From Symbiotaphrina buchneri (Eukaryota > Ascomycota > Symbiotaphrinales > Symbiotaphrinaceae): a stretch of DNA of 64,000 nucleotides. Each line of letters opens with the position of its first letter. The first letter of the stretch is position 1. Below the pieces are notes generated by a model. It was not told where the DNA came from and made no database searches. It saw nothing but the letters and a program-made list of their open reading frames with translations. The stretch is from contig BCIG01000038.1 in assembly GCA_001599915.1 (NCBI GenBank), positions 1 to 64,000 of the forward strand. Direction: 5' to 3'. This document shows, in pieces, positions 46,598-58,659 of this stretch. The position numbers and the translations under genes are program-made.

Positions 46598-48410
46598 TCA
46601 ACCGCTCCTGCCCTCCCTCTCTCTCATCTGTTCACTGCCCGCACCTGCCTTCTCCACCGCGCCAACACAGACATTCTCCAGCCACCTCGCCAAGCTCACA
46701 CACCTCGAATCGACAAACCTCAAAAACAGATCCGCCGCCCACAAACTCAACGGCAAGCAAACCACCACCCCCGCCGCAATACTCGCGCACAACGCGCTCA
46801 CCGTCTCCTTCTCCAAATCAATCCTGATCGGATCCTCTGGCAGCGGCGTCAGGTACCGCCGCACGTTCGGCACCAGGCTGTAGCCCACGGTGTGCAGCAC
46901 GGGCCCGTGCACGAGGTAGAAGCTGAAACTGATCCGCCCTAGGTACTGTGCGAAGGGCGTGTTGAAGGGCCGCTGCAGCGCGGGGGCGCGCGAGACGGAG
47001 AGCAGCACGAGCGCGGCGCCGATGGCGTGGAAGAAGTGGTGCGGATGGGCGTGCCAGACGGAGGGGAAGAAGGTCGCGTACAGGAAGGAGTACCCCCAGG
47101 CCCGGTCGTGAGAGTAGCATGCGGAGGAGAGGAGGTGTAGGCCGAGCGTGAAGAGGATGTAGTACCCGTATTGGGCGAAGTGGGGAGAGATGGAGAGTGG
47201 GATGCTGGTTGTGGAGGTGGTCAGGTGTAGACTTGGGACGGAGGATGAGGACGAAAAGTCGATGTCCAGGCTGGCGACGAGTGTCCCGAGCAGGAAGAGG
47301 AACATCACCCATTGGCTGGTCCGTACCATGTAGGTTATCAGGACGAGCAGGGTGAGGAGGCGGGCTATGGGGCGGAGACGAGCGACACCGAGAAGGATGA
47401 TGAAGGTCTAGAGAGGTTAGTGATGTAGAAATCCATCGTGGAGTAGCGAAGACATACGGTGAATGACGAGTTGAGCTCCATGGGGATCGTCCACAGATGC
47501 GGGTCATAGCTAGGATAGAACTCTCCCCAGTCGAACAGAGCACCCAGTCTGCAGACAACAGCCCACCAGTCGCTCAATTGGTCTCCCAGAGTCTCTTTCC
47601 GTTCCGGGAAGGGCTCGATCCACCCTGTGACGAACTGCGGGTCGGTGGCGAATTGTCGAGCATATTCCCACCAGCCGAGACGTAGTGTGACCACAGTGAT
47701 GAACGATACTGCCGCGGCAGGGAAGGCCAGTCGAATATACCGCCGAAAGACACTCGACGAGAGATTCGCTAGGAGGGAGGCGTGTGTGCTGGAGGACTGC
47801 GACAGTCGAAGGGGTTTCAGCGCGAGCACGTAGCCCGAGCACACCCAGAAGACTCCGACCATGGCCGTTCCTATCTCACGTATCAGCACCCAACATACAC
47901 CTAGCTCAAGTTCCTCGAGACAACGATGAACCCACCAGAGAACCACAGCCGGATGATCGGCAGGCATATTATCCACCGATTGTCGCCGTCCCCATAGCCC
48001 GTCTGGATCGTCATGGTATAATTATGGATCGAATGGAAGAAAAACACAAACAGCGCCGCCACACCCCTCAGTCCATCCAGCGCCGCCGCGCTCCGGGCCG
48101 CCGACGACCTTGCACCGCCGCCATCCCGCCCGCCAAACCTGGCCTGCAGGAACGAAGGGAGGAGATGGTACAGGAAGCTGCGAATGTGGCCCACTGGCGC
48201 CGGCAGCGACACTTTGGGCGCGCTCGGATGCGGGAGGTAGTCGCTGAATCGCCGGGTCAACGTTTTGGCGGGTGAGGAGGTCGGCGTGTTGTCGCTGTAG
48301 AGCGGGAGGGGGGAGGGGCTCCGAAGGCTGTCGGTGTCGCTGTCGGCGTATTTTTCGCTCTCGTACGGGTGTAACAGAGACGTTGCGGATAAGGGGTCCA
48401 TGTACGACAT
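46598..48410 (-). CDS. acyltransferase-3 family membrane protein
   Basis: Three exons on the minus strand: 48410-47936, 47870-47458 and 47407-46598, 565 aa. An N-terminal cytosolic region of about 110 residues is Ser/Pro-rich. The acyltransferase-3 core follows: ALDGLRGVAALFVFFFHSIH (the family's LDGLRG-x-A-x-FV-x-x-H motif), then across intron 1 WFSGTAMVGVFWVCSGYVLA, then FRRYIRLAFPAAAVSF and the late PHLWTIPMELNSSF motif split by intron 2. About ten hydrophobic segments are visible. The C-terminal RISFSFYLVHGPVLHTVGYS is the usual last family motif. Known of the family: moves acyl groups across a membrane onto sugars, lipids or secondary metabolites; the substrates of the fungal members are mostly unknown. 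No biosynthetic cluster is seen around it. Confidence 0.92.
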
Positions 48411-50784
48411 TTGTGCCTCCTTGTGTTCTCCTCGGCTTCCGGGTGTGTAGCGTAGGCTGTATGCTCAGAAGGATATCGGATGTACTCCGGAAATTAGGTG
48501 GATAAAGAGTGACGATGTTGAGCACGACTGTAAGCCCGCGAGAAGAGAACAACGGGTATAACGTATAACGGATGAACAGACAACAGCGAAGGACTGACTT
48601 CAGTTAAAGGTGCCGCAGAAAATTCGTGTATACAGCGTGTATATCCTCCACTCAGCAAAAGAAAATGTCGTTATCTCAAGCCTTGCAGATCAACCTTCCA
48701 ACCGCGAAAAACAAAGGATGCAAATCTGGGGGAGCCACACTTTAAATCCGTGATGGTGTGCCAGGAACAGCGAATGTGCATGGGCCAAAAGTGCCCATAA
48801 TTCCCAGGCACATCCGCTACAATGGCCAATTTCGGACATGGTGATCAAACTCGAAGGATTTTAGGCCCCTTTTTGGTCTGACAAGCGTGACAGGGGTGTG
48901 CCTTGTCTGGTCTCTTACTCGCACGGTCTGGCTTGATACTCGGTTGCGAGGTTTAGCGTGTTGATGACATGTGGGTTCGAGTTAGGAAGTTCCTGTTGGA
49001 TGGATGGATTTGTAGCTAGAAGGCTATGAGAGAGGAAGAAAGTCTCAATTTGTCTCGCGTTCCTGGCTTTCCATAATGGCCGCTTTTGACCGCTGCTCGT
49101 GAGACCATGAAAGGATACCTCATCTACCGAACAGAGCAATATGCATAACTTTGCCTTTTTGCCTTTTCGCCCAGTCAAAGGCTAAAGGTAAAAAGCAAGC
49201 TAAAACCAACCTTCCAACTTTCCAACTTCACAAAAACGCTCAGGCGTTCCTCTGCACCCCTGAGCCTGACCGCACATCCCGCGTCTCGCCATCCTCTCTA
49301 ACCGAGAAGCACTGAAGCCGAGTCTAGGACTAGAGTCAGGGGCTACCGGCTCAAAATTAGCACTTTACCCCTGACCAAGTGCCGTGCAGTCACTGCAGTG
49401 GGGGCGCGTGCCTTGCAACAGAATGACGGCACTCAACACCCGGCTCCTACCAATAAGAATCTGTTGCTCCTGCCGTATCCGTGCTAGCCGGGCTGTCATT
49501 GCCCGCCCCGGCCGCGTCCAAAACAGCTAGTGCGGCAGTTGATTGCTGATCACTGATCCGGTCCAGTCCACGCGAGAAGGAAGAGGCGATCATTGCGAGC
49601 GAGCTTGCAAAGTGTCGGTCGGTCAAGCTGCTCAAGCACACATTTGATTGGCTTACGGGAGAGTGAAATTACCAGGCGGGCCTTGGCTGCAAGCCCTCGG
49701 CACTGTGCATCGGATTTGGAGGGTGCGCATCGAGATTTTTCTGCATTGAGCCGCCTGCGCTTTTGGGACGTTTTTCTCGGTATGTCTTATTCTGGACAGT
49801 GCATACTTTTAAGCGTAATTAAGAGGCGGGTGAGCGGCACGGCACCCAGCACGGATCGTCCAGTTTTCGTCTTGCTCCTGTGTTGGCCTCAATAAGCGGT
49901 TTATGATGCGACGAGAAAGCTACAAAGTACGAGGACAACAGTACGGGTATGAATGCACACGTGTGACATGATCTACAGTTTTACTCCATACCTCTTGACG
50001 ATCCACCTCGGGATTGTGCATATTCACTCGTACGAAGTACATCTTCGACGAGTCCCAGCAAGAACTGTTTCGGTGCTCCGACGGGTAGTGTATGAGGATT
50101 GTGTTAGAAAGAGATGAGATGTCCTCAGTACGACATGACTGATGGATAACGGCAGCACACGGCCGGGTTCCACGGCTTCCGGCCCTATATGTCAGGACCC
50201 GTGGTGTCAGGGGCTTGGCGTCGTCCCGTGTTCTCCGACGAGCTTCGATTGGACAGTGACTTTTCGGCCGTGGGTGGGTGCACTCGGATTGCTTTTCCGA
50301 GCGGTTCGAAGCGGCTCCTCACATAGAGAAGGAGTCTATCATGCATGATTTGATTAAGTGCGGGATCACCTTCAAAAGAAGCGTGACTTGGAGTCACTGT
50401 TCATGGACTGGCATTACTCCCATTATACGTTGTATTGGACGAGGAAGGATTACGGCAAACCATCTCATGTCGTCCCTCAGCTGCTTTCCTTACCCATGTT
50501 GGCCTGCTGACTGACAGTGCCGGGCTCATCGTGCCGACTGTTCCGCGCCTGGTTGTCGGAAATTATTGAGAGTTGGCAGAATTGACCTTCCTTTTCCGTT
50601 CAATCAAGGCGAGGAAATCAACGGTTCGAGCAAAATACGTAGCATATGCATATTGTAAGGACCTACGTCATCCTTGAAGCAGCAAACCTACTCTTTACAT
50701 ACTGTCTTGTCTCCTTTTTACCCCTGATGCATTCAGCCCCCAACACCATACATGCAACCTCCTCTTCCCTCATCCCTCCTTCCT
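48411..50784. other. 2.4-kb gene-poor stretch
   Basis: No gene could be supported. The right-hand end of the acyltransferase promoter lies near 48,420-48,700. Open frames of up to 100 codons (for example 49593-49895, plus) are not recognisable. No tRNA, repeat or mobile-element end was found by eye. Confidence 0.45.
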
Positions 50785-52369
50785 CTACAACTCATCTCTC
50801 TGAACCTTCACCCCCTCCTTATACCCCCCTTTATGCTTCACCATCGCCGCCAAGATATCCACAATCAGATCCGCCGCCGCCACGCTCGTCGTCTCCGCCA
50901 CCGTATCATACGGGGGACTAACCTCAACCACATCCGCGCCGACCAGATTCACGCCCTCCAAGCCCTTAATAAACCTCTTGACCTCGCGCGTCGTCCACCC
51001 GCCGGACTCCGGCGTCCCCGTTGCCGGCGCGATCGACGGGTCCAGCACGTCGATGTCGATGGATAGGTATGTGGGCGTGTCGCCGACGGTCTTGCGTACC
51101 CGCTCGATGATGCCCGCCACGCCGATGTCGTCGATCTCGTGTGCTTCGATCAAAGTGAAGCCGACTACGTCGCGGTCGATGATGTAGTCTTTGGGACTCT
51201 ACAGTGCGGTAAGTTTACTGTTTTGAGAGGGCTTATGGGGGAAGAGGGGAAAGGAGGCAGCGTACGAAGAGTTTGGTGCGCAGTCCGCCGTGCACGCTGG
51301 TGCCCTTGCTGATGCACCCTTCGCGGCTGGCGTGCCAGAAGAACGTCCCGTGCGTGATGGCAGACTGGTTCGATGCGATGCCGGTGTAACCTTCGTACGG
51401 ATCCCAGCTAGACGCCAGCGTCAGCTCGTCTCCCTCAAGCTGCACGCGCTCGACTGTGCTTACGTATCAAGATGCGAGTCCAGGTGGATCACCGAGATTG
51501 GGCCATAGACAGTCTTCAACGACCGCAGGATCGGGAGTACTATGCTGTGATCTCCACCGAGCGAGATGACGCGCGGATGTTCCCACTCTATATCCTGCAC
51601 ATTAGCAGTTGCCCTTCGGTCTTCACACGGACTGGCTACATACCCGAAGCATCCGTCGTAGGATGGTACAGTATCTGTCTATAACCCTGCTCCATCTGCT
51701 TGAACGCATGCTCGGCATCGAATGGCGTTATGGGGATATCGCCGCAGTCGATCTACGGGCCCAAATCCCATTAGCATTGCCCTTTTTACATAGGAGCAGG
51801 AGCAGCGGAAGATAAAGCAGGCCCGCCTTACAATCGATAACCCCTCTTCGTAAGGGTCGACTTCCCACACGGTATTATAACTCCGCCCCTTCTTTTCTCG
51901 ACTCGATCCCGCGCGGATGCCGCGTGGTCCGAAACGTGCGCCGGGGCGGTAGGAGGTCGATGTGTCGTATGGGAAGCCGAGGATAGCAATGTCTAGGGGC
52001 TGGTTGGGGCCAAATTGTTAGACAGGATATATCATATACTTGGCAGTGATGTTGAAAGACATACCGTTTCGTGCGACTGCGCAAGGCACCGCTGCCACTC
52101 GAGATGGGCGAACGTCACCGGTTGGGAAAAGGGAAGGTCAACGTTCAGATCTGCCCCCCGGCACCGATATCAGCATTGTCGTACAAAGCACATCCTCCAC
52201 AGTGTCACGAGAGGTCCAATCGCTTTGCCCGCCCTCAAAGCCCCAAAGAAGCTTCTGCCCCGCCGCCAGACTTACCTTCGATCTTGTACTTATAGTCCGG
52301 GCCCAGATTGAGCGCCGAAGCAAGCTGCAATGCCGCCGCCAGTGACAGAAGCGCAGTCTTCCCAGCCAT
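50785..52369 (-). CDS. secreted agmatinase-like ureohydrolase
   Basis: Seven exons on the minus strand: 52369-52276, 52150-52065, 51999-51832, 51752-51644, 51587-51464, 51407-51266 and 51198-50785, 378 aa, all phases closing. The family hydrolyses agmatine (or related guanidino compounds) to putrescine and urea with two manganese ions. Ligand motifs are intact: GGDHS (H166), HLDSHLD (D189, H191, D193) and SIDIDVLDP (D289, D291). Others are [20 protein letters not shown] and EVSPPYD. The N-terminus ([19 protein letters not shown] then LNLGPDYK) is a signal peptide, so the enzyme probably enters the secretory pathway, unlike bacterial SpeB. The intron at 51408-51463 was placed because it restores HLDTWDPYEGY; reading through meets a stop. 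It lies just downstream of, and on the same strand as, a DHA1 exporter. Confidence 0.92.
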
Positions 52370-52901
52370 AATGAATTGCCTGATCAAAATTGCCCCAAGT
52401 GAAAGATATCCCTTGCGTGCAAAAAGAGAAGTAGAACGTGCAAGAAAGAAATGGATGGGATTCCTGAGGCGGCCAGGAACCGCGGGGCGTCAAAGCATCG
52501 CCTACCTTAGGCCTTAGGCCCCACTACTGCTGACATGCCGAATTACGTCTCTTCCACCACAAAAGACGGCGGCTCGCCGACGCGCCGTGATTGGCTGTTT
52601 CATTCATGCTGTTTATGTGGAACAGCGCATGACGAGAATTCTAGATGTTGCACGAGTGCGAGGTCTTCTTTTGTTTGGAGTAGATGATCATGTATTGAAA
52701 ATCAGTTAAGTAGTGTCTATATAGATGCGGTCTAAAAGACGTATCCACGCCTCATATTGCAAATCCCAACTCCTCAAATACACCAGCATCCTGCATAAAT
52801 GATTTTCTGGAAGTGCACCCTGTCCATTGATCCATATACCGTCCTTATTACCACGCTATTTTCCCTATTCTTGTGTTTCTGTCCTCTTGCATGGGGTTTT
52901 C
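52370..52901. promoter_or_regulatory. intergenic region between agmatinase and MFS genes
   Basis: About 530 bp with the agmatinase promoter and leader at the left and the MFS 3' flank at the right. No gene or clear site is seen. Confidence 0.45.
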
Positions 52902-54783
52902 TTATTTCATCGCAAATCGGCTCCTGGCCCGCAATTTTGCTCCATAGATCCACAACAACCACATACCGACAATACCAAGCACGCTCAAGCCACCCAGGAC
53001 ACTCACACCCTTGCCCACCCCCAGATTCAAGTACATCGGCCGCGAGAACATAATCGCACCAGCGGCCAACGCGCTGCGGCAGAAGTGGTTCGCGGCGAAC
53101 AAGCTGGCCGCATACGGCGGATAACTGAGCGGTAAGTAGACGAAGATGCACTGGAAGATGACGAACACGCTGGCGCCATACACGGTGATCCCTATGACCG
53201 AAGCAATCCACGGAATGTCCGCGTTAGCGGTCCAGCCAAAGATGAACAAGCCCGCGGTAGGGAAGAAGACAGCGAACAGGGCAGGCACGAGGCGGGACTC
53301 CTGCGCACGCAGGCCGCGGGCGCGGATATCCGGCTCGAGGTAGAAGGCGTAGTACGTGAGGTAGGCGGCGACGCCGATGAGGCACGCGACGAGGATGCAG
53401 GCGAAGGTCACGCCGGTTAGGCCCAGGTTGAAGCCGTATAGTGGCGGGTACACGAGCGGGAAGACCTCGAAGAAGGAGTAGTAGATTCCGTACGTCAGCG
53501 CTGTGTATAGATTCGTGAACATCACGGCCGGGTCCAGCATGGCGATCTGCACCGGCTTGATCAGCGCGTCGGTCACGATGGTGCTGATGCTCAGATGCGC
53601 CTGGTCGATCTCGCTCTGGGATTTTAGGTGTGTGTTGCCGGTCAGCTTCCGCAGCCGCTGTGCGCGCCGTAGTAGGATGTTGGATGAACTGGTCTCGGGC
53701 AGCGCGAGCATCATCACGACGAACACTGGCCCGATCAGCCAGAGCGTCTCCCACAACGACCACCGCCAGCTTTTGGCGGTCACAGCGAAGCCGGACAGGA
53801 GCGGCCCTAGGGCCGGGCCGGCATAGGCCGCGGAGACCCAGGCCGTGAGGAGGTAGGGCAGTTTGATCAGGGAGTACATGTCTTGCAGCGACGCGGCGCC
53901 GTTGGCGAGACAGGGGCTACCGAAGAAACCTTGCAGGAAGCGAAGGGCAAGGAGGCCGCTGAAGTTGGTGACGAGCGCTGTCGGTATGCAGAGGATGACG
54001 AAGATGGCGACGGGGAAGATGTAAGGGACGTTCCTTCCCAATCTGGGAATCTCAGACATCGGCGCGAAGAGCATGGGTCCAACGCCATCTGTGAAGCGGT
54101 CGTTAGCTTGAAGTATGGAGATGGAGAGGAGAGTGTGAACCTACATCCAAGAACATAGAGTGCCAGGCCTAGGGACGCTTTTGTCTGGGAGACGCGGAAA
54201 CGCTCCATGACACCGCCTTCGCTGGGGACATATATACCACTCCCGCAGTAGAAAGCGAACGTGTAAAGACTACAAATAACAGTGTCAGCTTCAAGGTTCT
54301 TCAAAACCAAAATATCCCGATTGGGTGAGCTTACCAGATCTGCAGAGCAACGAAGATCTTCTTGGAGCTACTCCAGTTCTGCGGATTTGCCGGATCGTCC
54401 GTCGTATACCAGTCCACCAGTATGATCCCATCACTAGTCTTATGGGGCACGATAGGAAGCGTCTTTGTCTTCTCCAGCGCAAGCTCGGCTTCGATCTCCA
54501 GCCGGTCTTCTGAAAAGGGTGCTGTCTGAGATCTCCTTCGAACGAGAGTTGCATCTTGCTCGCTGGTGGCATCGTTGGAGGAAGCACGCTGGATGTCGAT
54601 CGTAGCTCGAGCTCCGTCGTCGCCGGTTTTGGACTCGGTTTGGTGGATTGGCGATGAGGAGTCTGGATTGTAATATGCTGGAAGGTGGAATGATGGCAGC
54701 TCTTCAGGGTAGGGAAGGATCTTGCTTCCGAAGATGAGACGGAGGAGCTGCCCCAGCGGCGCTTCGCGAATGATGTCTGCCAT
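52902..54783 (-). CDS. MFS transporter, DHA1 drug/polyamine exporter type
   Basis: Three exons on the minus strand: 54783-54335, 54269-54145 and 54088-52902, 586 aa. The first about 125 residues are a hydrophilic cytosolic tail, ending in DPANPQNWSSSKKIFVALQI, the standard lead-in to helix 1 of fungal 12-helix DHA1 antiporters. Then YVPSEGGVMERFRVSQTKASLGLALYVLGYGVGPMLFAP (joined across intron 2), SEIPRLGRN (motif A variant), LRFLQGFFGSPCLANG (motif C region) and a central loop around LRKLTGNT, followed by six more helices. Known of the group: proton-driven export of drugs, polyamines or toxic acids (CaMdr1, Flu1, Tpo families). Inference: the neighbouring agmatinase makes putrescine, so a polyamine-related substrate is possible but unproven. 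Confidence 0.9.
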
Positions 54784-55817
54784 TGGGATAACTTTGGAAC
54801 GCTTTCTGGCACAGGAAGAACGACAGGAGAGATTGATGGGGGAACAGGTCGACGACGCTGGGTATCAATGGAATGAAAAGAAGTCACAAAAGGGGGATGG
54901 CAGCTTGGAACGGCACCCGATGATATACCACCGCTGCGGTCGGAGACGCTCACACTGCTTCTCTATAAGTTTATCTATCCACCGTTATAGGTGAGCAATG
55001 CCTTCTTTAAGTATCCGCAGTCTCCTCCGCAGGATCTAGATCTACACTTGCTTAGAAGAGCAGATCAGATCCACACACTCCATTCCATCCAATCCCATCC
55101 ACGACCTTCGACATGATTCACAAAGCATAAGCCTCATCTCACCCATTTGCACGGACATTTCCACAAACGTAGTTCTTCGGGTTAGCGTTGAGGTGATTCA
55201 TCTCACCTGCAAGGTGCTTATTCCTAAGCAAGCCGATTGATAAACAGCAGGACGGCGTTCGGCGGTGGAGGAAAATCAACCCGACTTGGCGTGCTAGCGT
55301 GGTGGTGGCTGGATGACGTGAGCAGATTTCGGATTTCTCATCGGAGGGATGGGGGATTACTATTCGGCAATTACGACGACTCATTATTGTTATTGGCTGT
55401 GATGGTTTGTTGTGACCTGGTCCTCGGTCCCAGTTTGTAGATGGCTGGTAGCAAGTCCTGTCTTACGAGATATTTTGGTGGACTTGAATGAAATATTACC
55501 AGGCTGGGCTCTCGCACTCTAGAGAAATGCTTCCCGGCTTCGCACAAACCAGTCTTGTGGTATCTAGCACTAGCGGCCTGCCTTTGAGCTATAGATTGGA
55601 CTTATCGGGCTTAGCATGTTGCCAGGTCGAGGACGATGTCGGTTTGAGCATTTCTTTGTCAGGAGAGTCGGGGCATGGTTTCCTATGAGGAGCTGTGAAT
55701 AATACAAATTGTTTTGACAACTCTTTGCTTGTATCTAACCTATGCAAGCTCATTTCAATCTTCCGTACAAAGACATCACATTTCTCCATCTCTACCGCTT
55801 ACTAAAATGACATCCAC
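54784..55817. other. 1-kb intergenic region
   Basis: This stretch lies between the MFS promoter (left) and the 3' end of the amino-acid permease (right). Short open frames only; nothing recognised. Confidence 0.45.
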
Positions 55818-57461
55818 CTACTCGATCCACGACTTCAACTTCTTCCAGAACGTATCTGGCGGGGGCACCTCCACATCCGCAGAAATGACCTCGGCCAAGC
55901 CAGTGGTCAAATCCACCGTCTCAACCGGGTACGCCCAGGGCTCCTTCTTCCAATAGTACACCCTCGCACCAAAGTAGAGGACAAGGAAGATAAGGATCCC
56001 AACATAATCCGTGAAGAAGCTGCTGACGCTCCAGCGGGAGGGGAAGAAGACATCGAAGCCATTGATCAAGCACAGGCACGTAAAGGCGACGATGCCAACG
56101 TAGGCGCCGTACGGCTGCACCCAGTGGTGGTAGGGGATGTCGGCCTGGCGGCCCTGCGCCAGGTACGACTTGCGGAAGCGGATGTAGATGATGCAGCAGC
56201 AGATCCAGCTGATGAAGCCCGACGTGTTGGTCAGGTTCACGAACCAGTTGAATACCGTGCTGCCGCTGGTGCTGACGTTCATGTATGCCAGCGGACCGAA
56301 GAGCGCGGATACCAGCACGCTCACCCACGGCGTGCCCCGCTTCGTGCACTTCTTGAAGATGCTGGGTGCGGTGCCGGCGACGGAGAGTGAGTAGAGTGAC
56401 CGCGACGACAGATATAGGAAGGCGTTACCGGCGGACAGGGCAGAGGTCAGCACTGCGGCGTTGATGACGGATGGCAGACCGTGGATGCCGGCGTTGGTGA
56501 TGGCGACGACGAAGGGCGAGGATTTGGCGCCCGCGGAGCCGGAGACGAGATCTTTCGCGTCGGATGGGCAGATGACACCAATCGCCAGCACACCGCCAAC
56601 GTAGAAGACGAGGATTCTCCAGAAGAATTTGTTGGCGGCGCGCGGGAGGTTGCGGCGGGGATTCTTCATCTCACCACCGGTGACGATGAGCATTTCGGGC
56701 CCGAAGGTGAACGGGAAGACGGAAGAGACAATGGTGCCGAAGAAGCTGGCCGCGAGACCGCCGGAGCCGCTGACAATCCAGGGGTTTGCTGCTCGAGGAT
56801 GTTTCCAATAGTGGAATCCGAGGAGCTGGTGGCTTGGGCCGCCGCCCCAGAAGAGGATGAATGACAGGATGAGGAGGCCGGTGATCAGCACGATCTTGAT
56901 TCCTGCGAACCAAAATTCGACTTCACCGTAGTACTTGACGGGCATGAAGTTGAGGACCGTGATGAAGACCAGCATGATGGTGATCCAGACAGCGATGTTG
57001 ACCGAGTTTGGCCAGTAATCGATGACCAGGCCGGCGGCGGTGAGTTCAAAGGGAATCAGGATGCCGTACGAGTACCAGTAAAGCCAGCCCATGGCGAAAC
57101 CGAGCGACTTGGAGACGTAACGTGTGCCGTAGAAGGACATGGTTCCGCCATGCACGGGGAGGTAGGAGCCGAGTTCGGCCAGAGCAGTGACCACGATCCA
57201 TANCAGAATGGAGATGATGATGTATCCGACCAGCAGGAAGGCCGGGCCGCCCTTGGCCAGGGTAGCCCCTGAACCGACGAATAGACCTGTACCAATGGTA
57301 CCGCCGATGGCGATCAGCTGGGTGTGACGAGGCTTGAGCCCACGCTTGGTCGCGTTAAAGACGGGATCGTAGATCTCGCCGTCGATGATCTCGCCGACCT
57401 CATGGGTGCCGGCCTCTTGGTCGGCCACACCGGCGGCATAGGAGTCTTTCTCGTGAGCCAT
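55818..57461 (-). CDS. amino-acid permease, YAT/APC family
   Basis: A single exon, 547 aa, from the ATG at 57461 ([18 protein letters not shown]). The frame is open nine codons upstream, but this ATG matches family starts. The marks are [26 protein letters not shown] at the first helix, [60 protein letters not shown] and [14 protein letters not shown], all typical of fungal YAT permeases (Gap1/Can1/Put4 class). Twelve hydrophobic segments are visible. The C-terminus ends [10 protein letters not shown]. Known of the family: proton-coupled amino-acid uptake at the plasma membrane, controlled by nitrogen supply. One ambiguous base at 57203 makes residue 87 unreadable; the frame is otherwise unbroken. 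A paired GATA palindrome lies in its promoter. Confidence 0.95.
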   Translation of the reverse strand: MAHEKDSYAAGVADQEAGTHEVGEIIDGEIYDPVFNATKRGLKPRHTQLIAIGGTIGTGLFVGSGATLAKGGPAFLLVGYIIISILXWIVVTALAELGSYLPVHGGTMSFYGTRYVSKSLGFAMGWLYWYSYGILIPFELTAAGLVIDYWPNSVNIAVWITIMLVFITVLNFMPVKYYGEVEFWFAGIKIVLITGLLILSFILFWGGGPSHQLLGFHYWKHPRAANPWIVSGSGGLAASFFGTIVSSVFPFTFGPEMLIVTGGEMKNPRRNLPRAANKFFWRILVFYVGGVLAIGVICPSDAKDLVSGSAGAKSSPFVVAITNAGIHGLPSVINAAVLTSALSAGNAFLYLSSRSLYSLSVAGTAPSIFKKCTKRGTPWVSVLVSALFGPLAYMNVSTSGSTVFNWFVNLTNTSGFISWICCCIIYIRFRKSYLAQGRQADIPYHHWVQPYGAYVGIVAFTCLCLINGFDVFFPSRWSVSSFFTDYVGILIFLVLYFGARVYYWKKEPWAYPVETVDLTTGLAEVISADVEVPPPDTFWKKLKSWIE

Positions 57462-58659
57462 GGTGACAGTCGATAGATAAACAGGCAAAGGATACCCTTC
57501 GAGCCGCTCGTTGGCCGGCAGGGGAAGTGATATTAGGAATTAGAGATGCGACACTTGCACCGAGCTCACACTGCAGGACGGTGCATGTGCCGGGCGACAG
57601 GCATTATTTAAGCCACCGCCGGTGCATTGCTGACGATCCCACACGTGGAGAGGTTGCCACTCTTGCGGAGGAACCCCTGATAGCGGTCGAGAAACGCATC
57701 GCTATCAGGCGCAGAACGTAAATTGATTTGGCACAGTTATCCGCCATCTTATCGCGCCCAGCACGCCTAAGCGTCCAGCATCGCGGCGGTGGAGAGTGGT
57801 GATTCGCTCGCGGCGGACGCTTGTAGATGGCCAAGCATTTCCAAGGGCTGATAAGCTTGCTCGTCGGCCTTGGTCCGCCGCAGGCCATACCTAGGAGAGA
57901 TGTTCCCGCCGGGTCTAGCCTTCCATGGTCGCCGACCACTGGCCCGTTGATTCGTGGATCCCTTATCGGATTCTATCAAATCTCACCCTGGGCATCACAG
58001 CAAAAGTGGGAGGCTTGTATCTACGGATAAGGCGTCGGACAGCCACCGGGCCCTTACCGCGGCTATCCCCGACCAAAATACAATAATGGGGACAATCGTT
58101 TATCGTTATCGTCCCAGCACGGCGGGTAAGCTTAAACATATGCCAGAGATACGGCTTCGAGAAGAATCCCTTGAACGGCATGCAGCAAGCCGAGTCACTT
58201 CTACTGGTAGAGATATGTAAGGGTATTCCAAGCAGGTTGCAGATCCTTACCCCACAGTCAGGGTTGGTGGATAGGGGCCGCCGGGCCGGAAGCAGAAGGT
58301 GCAACCTGCATCAACAATTGGGTTGAAGGGGTCTGGAGGTTGAGCTATGACCCTCTACTTAGATACGATTGTCCATGTTCGAGCATCGGATCTTCCGACC
58401 ACATGTAGACAGCTATCTATATTGCTTAAAGCAACGCTTTGGCAAAGTGTCCAAGGTAAGGGGCATCAAGCAGATCAGCGATCTTACTAGCGAGTAGATC
58501 GGACGAACACAGCCGTCACTGTCTCCAAAGCCATTTGATAATACATTATTTGGATAGCTTTAAAGTTCAAGATGGACATGTAGCGGGCGGCAGTTGGCCG
58601 CCGAAAGTGGGATACTATCACAGCCGCGCCCCTTCTCAATGCCGGACCTCCACTCCCGG
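57462..58659. promoter_or_regulatory. intergenic region with permease promoter
   Basis: 1.2 kb between the amino-acid permease and the 3' end of the sugar MFS gene. It holds the GATA palindrome listed separately and further GATA-type words (for example TTATCGTTATCG near 58,099). No gene is seen. Confidence 0.5.
57676..57709. promoter_or_regulatory. paired inverted GATA sites (10-bp arms)
   Basis: CCTGATAGCG at 57676-57685 is exactly inverted at CGCTATCAGG, 57700-57709, with 14 bases between. Each arm contains TGATAG, a good match to the HGATAR site of GATA factors such as AreA. It lies 215 bp before the permease ATG. Two sites in this arrangement are a known arrangement at nitrogen-controlled fungal promoters. 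Confidence 0.6.

Noticed and set aside
51233-51445. Reading [16 protein letters not shown] as part of the agmatinase
   Set aside because: Using it requires crossing a stop; removing it as a 56-bp intron gives the conserved HLDTWDPYEGY.
56481-56864. 127-codon plus-strand frame
   Set aside because: It is antisense to the amino-acid permease and its Glu/Asp/Ala-rich composition is that of a shadow frame.
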